Shown here piece after piece: positions 8,671 to 17,816 of a DNA stretch of 64,000 bases. The first letter of the stretch is position 1; the number at the start of each line of letters is the position of its first letter. Both the position numbers and the translations under genes were made by a program. This DNA comes from Myxococcales bacterium (GTDB lineage Bacteria > Myxococcota_A > Polyangia > Polyangiales > Houyiibacteriaceae): contig JAHEEE010000010.1 in assembly GCA_024640845.1 (NCBI GenBank), positions 1 to 64,000 of the forward strand, written 5' to 3'. Below the pieces are notes generated by a model. That model saw only the letters and a list, made by a program, of their open reading frames with translations, ran no database searches and was not told the origin of the DNA.

Positions 8671-11600
8671 CGTCCCCCCCTAGCGGCGAGTCCGGTGCTG
8701 CCCAGAAGCGCAGAAGATCGAGGCTGCGCGCCGAGTTTTGGAGCGCTGTGATAGACGTACGACCGCCGGATAGGGTCGTCAGCGCCGTTCCGATGTCCCC
8801 GCAGGCAAGGAGGCCGACTCGGTCGGCGCTTCGGTGGAGCTTCCTCGCGGCCGACAGCAACGCCGAAGGCTCCACGCGCGCGTTTCCGACCGCCTCTTGG
8901 ACGCTTTTTCGGACCGCCCGGCGGAGCTTGACGACCACGGCTGGAAGGATGGGACCTCCTTCGGCCAGGTGGCATTTGGACGCGCGCAGGATCGCCGCGA
9001 GCGTCCCTGCGGCCCTCTCCGGCGATTCGTCGAGGAGCGAGCCGCCTCCGCGCGGCACGGCCCATGCAAGCCGCCCGGCACGGAAGCGCCCCATCGGATC
9101 GAGCCCTTCGCGCGCGGAGTGGGGGACGACGAAATGAACCTCCCCGTTGCGGCCGGCATACGCGGCGATACTCTCCAAGTCCTCCGCCGCGCTCACCGAG
9201 CCGAGGCGCGCGCCGAAGCGCTCGACGAGCTGCTCCAGCTCCCCAACCACCCCATCACTCGCTCCGAGCTTCTTGGCGCGGACGCGTGGTGCGCCGAGGT
9301 CCGGGCCGGCGAGCCGCGTGACATCCTCGATCAAGGCGTCTGTGTCGCGGTCCGAGACCGCTGCCATCGAGATGTGCGAGAGATCCGTCGCGCCTTGCGC
9401 TGGTGCCGCCTGAGGGTCGAGCGCAGCCTGGACCGCCCTCAGCGCAGAGCCTCGTTCCAGGTCGCCCCGCCAGTGAGCTGCCTCTCGCAAGTCCTCGAGC
9501 AAGGCCGCGTCGAGCTCGCCTGCGTCGATGCGAGTCCAAATCGCCCGCTCGTAGCGCTGCAGCGTCGAGTCGCGCTCGGAGCCGTCCATCAAATCCGCGA
9601 GGCGCGCAGCCGCCAATGCTGCGGTCGGCTCTGCGTCGAGGGCCCGCGAGTAAGCACCGATGGCGGCTCCGGAGTTATTGAACCCTTCCTCGAGTGCCCC
9701 GATTCGCAGCCAGGTCTGCACGTCCGCCAACCCGAGCGCCTCGACGGCGCGGAGCTCCACGAGGGCTTCATCGTTGCGCCCGAGTCGAGTCTGCAGGAAA
9801 TCCGCCGCACCGAGGTGCGCGACACGACGCTGTTCGTCAGGAATCCCAGACTGCGAGAGCCGCCGAAGGCAGTCGACGGCCTCCGCCCACTGCTCGAGCG
9901 AAACGTGCACTTCCGCCGCCAGGGCCAGCGCGCCACAGTGGTCAGGCTCGGAGCTGAAGAGCTCCTCGAGAACCTCGAGCGCGCCCGGTCGATCGCTGAA
10001 ACCGCGCAACAATCGAGCCCGTTCGTAGAGGAGGTCGGGTCGGTCTTTGGGACCGCCAAGGGCGAGGCGCGCCGACACGAGCTCCTCGAGCCCCGCTGCG
10101 TCTTCACGTTCGGCAAGGAGGTCGTGGAGTCGCCGAAACGCGATGTTGCGGGACGGGTCTGCTTCGAGCGCTCCACGCAACGCGTCCTCGGCTTGTTGGT
10201 GCTGCTGGAGACAGTCCAAGCGTACGGCGCCGGCCTCCTCGAGGAGGTCCGCCTTGAGTGTGCCCTCGACGAAGAGCGCGAGTCGTTCGCAGGCCTGCGC
10301 GACCAATGCCCATTGACCCGCCTGCCGTGCTGCGGTTCGGAGCGTCTCCCAAAGCGCGAGGTCGTCGGGGCGCTCGTCGACCGCGTTGCTCAGCAGGGCG
10401 ACGGCCTCGGCCCCGCGACCAGCTTCGACTAGCGCGCGGCAATGAGCTGCGTCGAGCGCGCTGCGCCCTAGGTCTGTGCTGTGCCGTAGCTTTCGCCGTA
10501 GCGCCGCAGCCCGGAGCTCCGGATCGTCGCCCGGTGCTAGCGTCTCGTCGATCGCGATCGCGGCCTCGGGGTAGTCGTCAGCCAGCTCCTCGGATTCGTG
10601 CGCCAACATGAACAGCTCGTCGACGGCTTGCTCGCCGCGCGCGATGCGCATCTCCCGGAGCCCGTGAAGCAGGGCGCCCGCGCGAAGGGCGTCGTTTGGT
10701 GCAACCGTCGCGAGCTTGAGCCAAGCGTCGTCCCCCGAAGAGCCCCGCTCGTCGAGCGCGCCTCGAAGGGCTGCGTACGCGGACGAAAAGCCGTTGGCTT
10801 CGACAGCGGGAGCGCGAGTGTCCGCGAGTATCTCCTCGGCGAGAGCGCGCTGATCCTCAGTGGTGTCAGTCCGAGGCGTCGAGAGCAGCGCAACAGCGCT
10901 CGGGACGGCGGTCACAGCGTGCTCGAGCGCGCGCTCGTAGGAGGCGCTCGCGTTGGCCGAGTGTCCGTTCGCGAACGCAAGCGCGTCTCCTCGGAGCAAT
11001 GCGAAGAGCTCGGGCACACCACCCCCGAGCTCGGCGCCCGAGAGCTGCTCGTAGGCGCGGAGCCTCGCGACCCGGTCTGCCTGACGCCGGGCGACGTCGG
11101 CGAGCGCGAGCGCCGCCGAGGAGGACTGTGGCGACTGGCGAAGGGCTTGCTCGCATGCGTGTTGTGCGGCGGAGAGGTTTCCGCTGCGTTCCGCTGTCGC
11201 CGCGGCAAGCAGGAGCGATGCCTCGCTCAGCGCGGTACCCGCCGAGCTGCCTGATCGCCTCTGCGCGAGCGTGACGACGTCTTCGGGGCGACCCCCTTCG
11301 AGCAGGACACTCTCCAGCAAGGCGATGACATGCTCGTCGTCAGGCGCGTATTCGAGGGCCTCGCGAAGCACCTGTTCTGCGGCGTTCCAATCGCCAAGGC
11401 GCGCGTGCGCCCGGCCGGCCGCGAACAGGTGGCCCACGCGGTGCTGCGGCGCGACGCGCGGCGCTAGCGATTTGTGGGCGAGAGCGAGGAGCTCGCCGTC
11501 ATCCGAGCACGCGGCACGCGCGCGCGCCACACGAGGTGCCCAATCCGAGCAGCTCTCATCGCGAAGCGCCTCGCGCAGGAGCGCCCTGGCGGGTTCCGTG

Positions 11601-13075
11601 TCGCCAAGCAGGTGCTGGGTGACATCGTACCTCGAAAACATGAGCATCGAACGCTCGTCCGCGGGAAGGTCACACGCGAGTAGGTCGCCGGCGCGTTGCA
11701 AAATCGCCCCGAGGTCCCGCTCGTGAATAGCCGCCCCGAGAGCATCGCGCAGGATGGCGGGCTTCCGTTCGCGCGCCCCTTCGGCGGCTTGCGCGAAGAG
11801 CGCTTGCGCGTCCTCCGGTGCGCGAGCAGACGCCGCGACGAGCCTCGCGGCGTGCCACAGGACTAAGGTTCGTTCTTCGCCCTCAGCGTGCTCCGCTCGC
11901 TGCAGGAGGCGTTCGACTCGTTCCGAGCGAGCCTCAGCTCGAAGCAGCGCGACGTCGAGCGCAGCCTGGGCATACTCGGAGCTCGGATAGCGAGCCGCGG
12001 CACCGCGCAGCAACGCGAGGGAGGACTCAAGTGCATCGCTCTCGAGCGCGCGTCGAATCTCGTGCGTCACGAACGCAGGGTCGTCTGGCGCGTTCTCGTC
12101 GAACCACCGAGCGGTGCGGTGAGCTTCGTCCTCGTCGCCTCGTGCTTCCGCGAGAAGGAGTGCTTGAAGCCGAAGCGCTCGGTCTTCGGGACACAATCGG
12201 AGCGCGGAGGCCAAGTAGCCTGCCGCCGCCTCGGTGTCGCCGAGCTTCGTGGCGCTCTCGGTCGCCGCCTCTTGCCACAGGAAAGCCGCGAGCGGCAGCC
12301 GCTCTTCATCCGGTACCGAGCAACTCAAGGGGTCGTCTGGGGGCGCGGCCTCGAGCAGTCGTGCCATCGAGGCCGAAGCTGCTATGAGCGCACCCCAACG
12401 CCCATGCTCACGCGCGGCGCGACGCTGAAGCAAGCGGGCAGACCACGCGACCTGCGGGGAGTCGCACGCGAGGTCCAAAGCATCGAGGGCGTCGTCGACC
12501 TTCCCGCTGTCGATCCTGGCTAGCGCCACGTCGAGCCACAGGGCAGCGCTGAGAGCCGGCTCGGTCGCGTGCTCGGCCTGGCCGCGAAGCGCCTCGTGCA
12601 ATGCGTCGGGAGCGCTCCGGGCTCCCGCGAGCCACTCGAGGATCAGCGCGGGGACCGCGGGTTCGGGAGATCCGGCCACGGCCTCATGCAGAAACCTCTC
12701 CCAATCGCCAGAGCGCAGTGCCAAATCGAGAAGCGCCGTCGCGCGACTGGCAGGGTCCTTTGCTGCTCCGAGGCGGGTCATGCAGAGCGATTCGACGTCA
12801 TCTGCACCAGTGGAGCGCTCGGTTCGGCGCATTCTCGCGATCGCCGCCGGTTGAAATCCGGGCGCCTCGTCCTGCGCTTTCGCGTAGCAGTCGCGCGCGT
12901 CCGACGAACGGCCGAGCTCGTGTTCGTAGAGGCAGCCCAGATGGTGCAAGATCGCCGCGCGAATGGAGGGATCGGTCTCCGCACCGAGCTCGCGGCGGAG
13001 ATTATCCATCCGTAGCTCGACCAAGTCGAGCTTCCGCGGGCCCCCTGGAGGGCTCGGTGGCGGCTTTCCGATCAT
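8663..13075 (-). CDS. Giant tetratricopeptide-repeat protein (1470 aa)
   Basis: The first gene of the minus-strand run down to 2047. Residues ~20-1230 consist of TPR-type helix pairs (for example AEQVLREALEYAPDDEHVIALLESV), often spaced 34-36 residues apart. The N-terminus is Pro-rich (IGKPPPSPPGGPRK), with no signal peptide. The C-terminal ~230 residues resemble the tail of the downstream paralogue: GRFRAGRLAWAV, LRRAVRKSV, GLLACGDIGTALTTL and LDLLRFWAAPDS align with TPEQRVFLFARAL, LRKRLIKAV, LTLTGDVPTAIDALL and WALIRFAISDAHF. The two genes therefore probably arose by duplication. ATG 13075 is 13 nt downstream of the SDR stop, so the SDR may be co-transcribed. Confidence 0.85.
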   Translation of the reverse strand: MIGKPPPSPPGGPRKLDLVELRMDNLRRELGAETDPSIRAAILHHLGCLYEHELGRSSDARDCYAKAQDEAPGFQPAAIARMRRTERSTGADDVESLCMTRLGAAKDPASRATALLDLALRSGDWERFLHEAVAGSPEPAVPALILEWLAGARSAPDALHEALRGQAEHATEPALSAALWLDVALARIDSGKVDDALDALDLACDSPQVAWSARLLQRRAAREHGRWGALIAASASMARLLEAAPPDDPLSCSVPDEERLPLAAFLWQEAATESATKLGDTEAAAGYLASALRLCPEDRALRLQALLLAEARGDEDEAHRTARWFDENAPDDPAFVTHEIRRALESDALESSLALLRGAAARYPSSEYAQAALDVALLRAEARSERVERLLQRAEHAEGEERTLVLWHAARLVAASARAPEDAQALFAQAAEGARERKPAILRDALGAAIHERDLGAILQRAGDLLACDLPADERSMLMFSRYDVTQHLLGDTEPARALLREALRDESCSDWAPRVARARAACSDDGELLALAHKSLAPRVAPQHRVGHLFAAGRAHARLGDWNAAEQVLREALEYAPDDEHVIALLESVLLEGGRPEDVVTLAQRRSGSSAGTALSEASLLLAAATAERSGNLSAAQHACEQALRQSPQSSSAALALADVARRQADRVARLRAYEQLSGAELGGGVPELFALLRGDALAFANGHSANASASYERALEHAVTAVPSAVALLSTPRTDTTEDQRALAEEILADTRAPAVEANGFSSAYAALRGALDERGSSGDDAWLKLATVAPNDALRAGALLHGLREMRIARGEQAVDELFMLAHESEELADDYPEAAIAIDETLAPGDDPELRAAALRRKLRHSTDLGRSALDAAHCRALVEAGRGAEAVALLSNAVDERPDDLALWETLRTAARQAGQWALVAQACERLALFVEGTLKADLLEEAGAVRLDCLQQHQQAEDALRGALEADPSRNIAFRRLHDLLAEREDAAGLEELVSARLALGGPKDRPDLLYERARLLRGFSDRPGALEVLEELFSSEPDHCGALALAAEVHVSLEQWAEAVDCLRRLSQSGIPDEQRRVAHLGAADFLQTRLGRNDEALVELRAVEALGLADVQTWLRIGALEEGFNNSGAAIGAYSRALDAEPTAALAAARLADLMDGSERDSTLQRYERAIWTRIDAGELDAALLEDLREAAHWRGDLERGSALRAVQAALDPQAAPAQGATDLSHISMAAVSDRDTDALIEDVTRLAGPDLGAPRVRAKKLGASDGVVGELEQLVERFGARLGSVSAAEDLESIAAYAGRNGEVHFVVPHSAREGLDPMGRFRAGRLAWAVPRGGGSLLDESPERAAGTLAAILRASKCHLAEGGPILPAVVVKLRRAVRKSVQEAVGNARVEPSALLSAARKLHRSADRVGLLACGDIGTALTTLSGGRTSITALQNSARSLDLLRFWAAPDSPLGGDDA

Positions 13076-13088
13076 CCGCCGCCTCCGG

Positions 13089-13850
13089 TTATGCGAGTGT
13101 CCAACCGCCGTCGATCACCATGACATCCCCCGTCACGTAGTCGGATTCATCGGAAGCGAGGAACACGGCGCCCCCCGCGATGTCGCGGGGCTGCCCCACG
13201 CGGCCCGCCGCGGTTCGGTTCACGATGCTGCTGCGGATCTCGTCGTTGTCGACCAGCACCTGGGCGAACTTCGTCTCGACGAGGCCGGGGGCGATCGCGT
13301 TCACACGGATGCCGGAGGCGCCGAGCTCCATCGCGAGCGTCTTGGTCATCGAGATCACCGCGGCTTTGGTCATCGCGTAAACGCCCTGCATCGGCGCTGC
13401 CATCATTCCCACCACGCTTGCGACGTTCACGATGGAGCCCTTCGCTCGGCGCTGCTGAAGATGCCCGGCCACGAGTTGGATCATCCCGAAGTAGCCCTTC
13501 ACGTTGACCTCGAAGGTCTTGTCCCAGGCGCCTTCGTCGATGCTGAGCATCGGGCCGAAGTGAGGATTCGTCGCCGCGTTGTTCACCAGGATGTCGACCT
13601 GCCCATAGGCTTCGAGCGCCCGGTCGAGCATGGCTTCGCGCTGGTCGCGATGACCGGCATGGCATGCGATTGGCGTCGCTTCGCCGCCGTTTTTTCGAAT
13701 CTCGTTCGCGACGGCCTCGAGGCCCTCGATCTTGCGGGACACCAAGACGACCTTCGCGCCCTCCTCGGCCATGTAGTTGGCAATGGCGGCGCCGATACCC
13801 CGGCTCGCGCCCGTGATGATCGCCACCTTGCCCTGTAGCCGCTCGCCCAT
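13089..13850 (-). CDS. SDR family oxidoreductase (DHRS4/FabG-like)
   Basis: 253 aa short-chain dehydrogenase/reductase. It has the cofactor loop TGASRGIG (residues 13-20), NNAATNPHFG (90-99) and a catalytic Ser145-Tyr158-Lys162 triad (VNVASVVG, YAMTK). The C-terminus ends in the usual VTGDVMVIDGG. The NNAATNPHFGP stretch resembles DHRS4-type carbonyl reductases rather than strict FabG. NADP(H) use is likely but not proven. The ATG at 13850 is preceded by GGGGAGG seven bases upstream, which decides the start over a longer frame to 13919. It lies just upstream of the giant TPR genes and may lead that operon. Confidence 0.9.
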   Translation of the reverse strand: MGERLQGKVAIITGASRGIGAAIANYMAEEGAKVVLVSRKIEGLEAVANEIRKNGGEATPIACHAGHRDQREAMLDRALEAYGQVDILVNNAATNPHFGPMLSIDEGAWDKTFEVNVKGYFGMIQLVAGHLQQRRAKGSIVNVASVVGMMAAPMQGVYAMTKAAVISMTKTLAMELGASGIRVNAIAPGLVETKFAQVLVDNDEIRSSIVNRTAAGRVGQPRDIAGGAVFLASDESDYVTGDVMVIDGGWTLA

Positions 13851-13924
13851 GCTGATTCCTCCCCTGAGTCCAAGAGGGTATAGCGCCCTGCGGGGTGCTT
13901 TTGCCAGCGCGAACTGCACGGTGG

Positions 13925-13948
13925 TTGCGCATGGGTGGCCCTGCGCAA
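13925..13948. repeat. Inverted repeat in a divergent promoter region
   Basis: Perfect 7-bp arms TTGCGCA (13925-13931) and TGCGCAA (13942-13948) flank a 10-base loop containing GGG and CCC. The dyad lies between the SDR (minus) and the Ca/Na antiporter (plus), where an operator would be placed. There is no T-run, so it is not an intrinsic terminator. Confidence 0.45.
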
Positions 13949-13984
13949 CACTGAGCCTTCGCCTGAGCCCTGGATGAGGTCGTC

Positions 13985-14965
13985 CTGCCGCTGTTCTACG
14001 CCATTATCGCGATCATCGTGGGTTTCGTCGCCGTGGTATGGGGCGCAGATCGTTTCGTCCACGGAGCCGCTGGTCTCGCGAGCAACTGGGGGGTCAGCCG
14101 GGTCGTGATTGGTCTGACCGTGGTCGCGTTCGGGACCTCGGCACCCGAGATGTTGGTCTCAGGCATGGCCGCGGTCGCGGGCAGTGGTGAAATGGGCATC
14201 GGCAACGCCATCGGCTCGAACATCACCAACGTCACCCTCGTGCTCGGAGCCTCTGCTGCGGTCGGAACGCTTGGCATCCACTCGCGATTGCTCGTCCGCG
14301 AGATTCCGATCTTGTTCCTCGCCATGGCGGTGTCTTGGTGGTTTCTTTGGGACGGTGACCTCAGCCGGGTCGAAGGCCTCGTCCTTTTCGGCGGATTGAT
14401 TGCCGTGATCGTGTGGCTCAGCGTCGAGGGCGCCAAGGAACGCTCGGACGCCGCGAGCGTGTCGTTCGACGACGACATCCCCGATTCGCTGCCCACCGCG
14501 AGGGCGGTTCCTCTGTTCCTAGTCGGGCTCGTCTTTCTCTTGGTCGGTTCTCGAATCTTGGTGTGGGGCGCGGTCGAGCTCGCCTTGTCGCTCGGGGTGA
14601 GCGAGCTCGTCGTGGGCCTCACGCTCGTCGCGCTCGGCACCAGCCTTCCGGAGCTGGCCGCTTCCGTCGCAGCATCTCGGCGCGGCGAGCAAGACATCGC
14701 GGTAGGCAACGTCGTCGGGTCGAACATCTTCAACCTGCTCGGCGTGCTCGCCCTGCCGGGGATTATCGCACCAGGCAAGGTGTCGCACGTGGTCGTGCTC
14801 CGCGACTTCCCGATCATGCTGGGAGCCACGCTCTTGCTACTCTTCATGGCCGTCAACGAGGCGAACGAGATCGGCCCGAAGCGTGGCGCGACCCTCGTGC
14901 TGGTCTTCATCGTGTACTTCGTGATGTTGTTCGTGCACCCGTCGTTCGCGGGCATGCCAGGTTAG
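13985..14965 (+). CDS. Calcium/sodium antiporter, CaCA family (YrbG-like)
   Basis: About 326 aa inner-membrane cation exchanger with the two inverted alpha repeats typical of the CaCA superfamily: VVAFGTSAPEMLVSGMAAV and VALGTSLPELAASVAA, each followed by a G-N-.-.-GSN segment (IGNAIGSNITNV, VGNVVGSNIFNL). About ten hydrophobic helices are present. An in-frame GTG at 14018 would cut off half of helix 1. The upstream codons LPLFYAIIAII restore a normal YrbG-length N-terminus, and the CTG at 13985 has GGATGAGG five bases before it. I therefore favour CTG, with GTG 14018 as the fallback. It is convergent with the DUF938 gene, overlapping by 4 nt. Confidence 0.88.
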   Translation: MPLFYAIIAIIVGFVAVVWGADRFVHGAAGLASNWGVSRVVIGLTVVAFGTSAPEMLVSGMAAVAGSGEMGIGNAIGSNITNVTLVLGASAAVGTLGIHSRLLVREIPILFLAMAVSWWFLWDGDLSRVEGLVLFGGLIAVIVWLSVEGAKERSDAASVSFDDDIPDSLPTARAVPLFLVGLVFLLVGSRILVWGAVELALSLGVSELVVGLTLVALGTSLPELAASVAASRRGEQDIAVGNVVGSNIFNLLGVLALPGIIAPGKVSHVVVLRDFPIMLGATLLLLFMAVNEANEIGPKRGATLVLVFIVYFVMLFVHPSFAGMPG

Positions 14966-15579
14966 CTCGCCCGCCGCCACACCAACGTCATGTTGTTCGC
15001 GGGCATCAAGACGCTCTCTTCGAGGGTAAAGCCAGTTCGCGTTGCAAGCGCGCTGAGCTCGTCGATGTCGCGAACCCCCCAACGCGGATTGCGCGAGCGA
15101 AGGCTTTGGTCGAACGCGGCATTGCTCGGCGCAGTGTGTTTGCCGTGCACGCGGTACGGACCGTAGGTGACGAGCGGGGCATCGGCGCTCAGCAGCCTCT
15201 GCGCGCCCTCGAACAAGGCCTCGCTCGCTTCCCAGGGTGAGACGTGAATCATGTTGATGCAGAGCATCGCGTCCGCACGAGCCACCGGCCAAGGCTTCGA
15301 GCGCACGTCCAGCTCGATCGGCGCGAGAAGGTTTTCGCGCGCCTCCTCACTCACCCAGGCCCGGATGCTTCGAAGGGCGTCGGCAGCAGGATCGGACGGT
15401 TGCCACCGGAGCTGTGGGAGGCGCTCCGAGAAGAACACCGTGTGCTGGCCGGTGCCACTGGCGATTTCGAGGACCGTTCCGCTCGCGGGCAAGACGCGCC
15501 GAAGGACCTCTAGAATCGGTTCGCGATTTCGCTCCGCGGCTGGCGCAAAACCCTTTGCCATGGGCAGTGCATAGTCCAT
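14962..15579 (-). CDS. DUF938 family SAM-dependent methyltransferase-like protein
   Basis: 205 aa. The family hallmark APAAERNREPILEVL (residues ~12-26) precedes a class I methyltransferase fold, with motif I VLEIASGTGQHTVFF (about 37-51), LRWQPSDP and, later, a central strand MLCINMIHVSPWEA. The substrate of DUF938 proteins is unknown. ATG 15579 is used; ATG 15561 (MAKGFAPAAERN) is an alternative. It is convergent with the antiporter and divergent from the LTA-synthase-like gene. Confidence 0.85.
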   Translation of the reverse strand: MDYALPMAKGFAPAAERNREPILEVLRRVLPASGTVLEIASGTGQHTVFFSERLPQLRWQPSDPAADALRSIRAWVSEEARENLLAPIELDVRSKPWPVARADAMLCINMIHVSPWEASEALFEGAQRLLSADAPLVTYGPYRVHGKHTAPSNAAFDQSLRSRNPRWGVRDIDELSALATRTGFTLEESVLMPANNMTLVWRRAS

Positions 15580-15647
15580 AACTGCCCGTCATCGAAACGG
15601 AACACCAGGACGAAAGCCGGACTGGGGCCTGGTGGCTCGTCGTCGCG

Positions 15648-17816
15648 GTGTGCCTCGCGGCGCCGTGGGTCACCCGTGGCCTGCTGCTTGGCGAGAAGCG
15701 TCTGGCCGTACGCGCGGTCGATTTGCGAGGCGTGTTTGCCGACGGATCCGTCGCGCTTGGCGTGATGGGCCTCGTAGGCCTCTTGCTCCTCACACGGCGA
15801 TGGTGGGGCCGAGCGCTCGGGTGGCTGGCGCTGGTGGCTTTCGTGTTGGCGAGCTTCGCGATCTACGAATTCGTCTCCGTCTTCGATTCGCTGTACGCGC
15901 TCAGTCACGCCGCTTATCTCGGCGATGCGACGTTCTTCGGCGGGTCGGTGCTGCACATGCGACATCCGATTCTCATGGGCTCGATGCTCGTCCTCGGCAC
16001 CGTTGGAATTGTTGGGGCCAACCCTCCCCGGGCGAGCTGGTGGCAAGGTTGGGCAATCTCGCTTGGGGTCTGTATCCTCGGGCACGCGGTAATGCCCATG
16101 TCGCACGTCTACGATGGCTGGCGACAGCGCCACGCGGTGCATGCCCAGGCCTCCCTTCTCCCGGCTTCCTCGAAGCTCGGTGCGGCCGGCACGGTCGGGG
16201 CCGAGGTTCGCGAGGTCTTCCGCGCCGATTTGAACGCAGAGCGTTGGCTCGGCCCTCTGATCGACAGGCCCAACGTCATCCTCATCATGGTCGAGGGGGC
16301 TTCGGGCGCGGTGCTGCCGTCCGTCGCGAAGAAGGCCAAGCTGAAAAGCAGCGCAAACATGCCGAAGCTCGACGCGCTTGCCGAGCACCACCTCCTGTTC
16401 AGCCAGGTCGTCGCCCACCAGCGACAGACCAACAGGGGCGAATACGGCATCCTTTGCGGCGACTACCCGAAGCTCTTGACCGATCAGTCCAAGATGAGCG
16501 AGCAGGTGTATGGGGAAGGGCGACGATGCTTGCCTGCCGTGCTGCGCGACGCGGGCTACGCCACGACCTATCTCCAGGCTGCCCCGCTCGGCTTCATGCT
16601 GAAGGATCAGTTCATGAAGAAGGCCGGGTTCGACGAGCTCGTCGGCGATTCATGGTTCGAAAAGAGTTACGCGCGGACCGACTGGGGCGTGGACGACAAA
16701 GCGTTCTTCGAGCAAGCGATAGACCGTGTCGCCGAGCTCCACGATGCGGAGCAGCCGTTCTTCGCGACGTTGCTCACCGTGGGTACCCACCACCCCTTCA
16801 CATTCCCAGCGGGGGACGCGGACGACAAAGGGAAAAGTCGCCACGCACGAGCCTTCGAATATGCGGACGATGCTCTCGCCGATTTCCTGGAGGCTCTTCA
16901 GGAGCGGGGAGTGCTGGAGGACACTGTAGTCATCATCACGTCGGACGAGTCCGCCGGCCTCGTCGAGACGTCGGTCTCCGCGATGCGCTTGCTCGCCCAG
17001 AGCTGGTCCTTCGTGATCGTGATGCTCCCGGAGCCGAAGGCCAAACAGGTGGACACGCTCTATGCTCACGTCGACACCGCGCTTTCGATCGCCGATCTTC
17101 TTGGTCTCGAGAGCGAAGCGTCGCGCTTCATCGGACGCAGTTGGCTCCGAGACTACGAAAGCCCACGCAACGTGTTCGGCGGAAACACCTATGCGCGTAA
17201 AACGATGATGTGGACGCGCTCCGAGGAAGTGGTGGTATGTGATGAAGCGTTCGACGACTGCAAGCGCTACGACACGCCCAGTATCAGGTTCAATCCAAAG
17301 AGGAAGGGAAAGCCCGCGTTGCCTCGCGAGCGGAGGCTCCTAGCCGAAGTGGCCCGGTTGACGCGCTCGGGCCGGGCCGAAATGGATGCGTCGGAAACGT
17401 TGGCGTTGTTGGTCGCCAGCGAGGTGTCGGTTGCGGCTTCCGATGGCAAGAAGCTGCTGACGGGTGGACAGTACCTCCGTGTGCCCGCTGGGACGATCCT
17501 CGAGGTGAGCTTCGACATCGAGGTCGAAGGCTCCGATGCAGAGGTCGAGCTTCACCAAGACGTCTTCTTGAACGGGCACGAGCGTTTCGCCCGCAAAGGA
17601 AAGCGCATTGGTACGGGGCAGCGATGGCGGTTGAGCTACTTGATCCACGTTCCCGAGCCGTCCTCGCAACTCGTGGTTCAACTCTACGCGACGACGGTGT
17701 CCGGAGAGCGCGTGACACTTCGTTTTCACTCGGCGCAGTTGTCGATGAGCCAGGGTGCTGAGCCTGACGGACCGGTGAACGTTCTCGTCGACGAGGTGTC
17801 TACGGCTCTTCGTTGA
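15648..17816 (+). CDS. LTA-synthase-like membrane sulfatase-superfamily protein with altered active site
   Basis: 722 aa. Four or five membrane helices in the first ~160 residues are followed by a periplasmic alkaline-phosphatase-superfamily domain. The domain has PNVILIMVEG (metal-binding Glu), QTNRGEYGILCGD (Thr at the LtaS nucleophile position), a DxGVDD-like segment and VGTHHPFTFP. The next motif reads VVIITSDESAGL, where LtaS and most relatives have D-H, so one metal ligand is apparently Glu. The last ~140 residues form an extra, probably beta-rich domain. Phosphoglycerol or phosphoethanolamine transfer is likely, but activity is uncertain. Open hydrophobic codons (AWWLVVAV) precede GTG 15648, so translation may begin earlier, at CTG 15582. 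Confidence 0.8.
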   Translation: MCLAAPWVTRGLLLGEKRLAVRAVDLRGVFADGSVALGVMGLVGLLLLTRRWWGRALGWLALVAFVLASFAIYEFVSVFDSLYALSHAAYLGDATFFGGSVLHMRHPILMGSMLVLGTVGIVGANPPRASWWQGWAISLGVCILGHAVMPMSHVYDGWRQRHAVHAQASLLPASSKLGAAGTVGAEVREVFRADLNAERWLGPLIDRPNVILIMVEGASGAVLPSVAKKAKLKSSANMPKLDALAEHHLLFSQVVAHQRQTNRGEYGILCGDYPKLLTDQSKMSEQVYGEGRRCLPAVLRDAGYATTYLQAAPLGFMLKDQFMKKAGFDELVGDSWFEKSYARTDWGVDDKAFFEQAIDRVAELHDAEQPFFATLLTVGTHHPFTFPAGDADDKGKSRHARAFEYADDALADFLEALQERGVLEDTVVIITSDESAGLVETSVSAMRLLAQSWSFVIVMLPEPKAKQVDTLYAHVDTALSIADLLGLESEASRFIGRSWLRDYESPRNVFGGNTYARKTMMWTRSEEVVVCDEAFDDCKRYDTPSIRFNPKRKGKPALPRERRLLAEVARLTRSGRAEMDASETLALLVASEVSVAASDGKKLLTGGQYLRVPAGTILEVSFDIEVEGSDAEVELHQDVFLNGHERFARKGKRIGTGQRWRLSYLIHVPEPSSQLVVQLYATTVSGERVTLRFHSAQLSMSQGAEPDGPVNVLVDEVSTALR

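Noticed and set aside
8834-10432. 532-codon plus-strand frame opposite the 1470-aa TPR gene
   Set aside because: Same reason: composition of an antisense shadow, no recognisable domain.
15632-17200. 522-codon frame overlapping the LTA-synthase-like gene
   Set aside because: Arg-rich out-of-frame reading of a gene with clear motifs.
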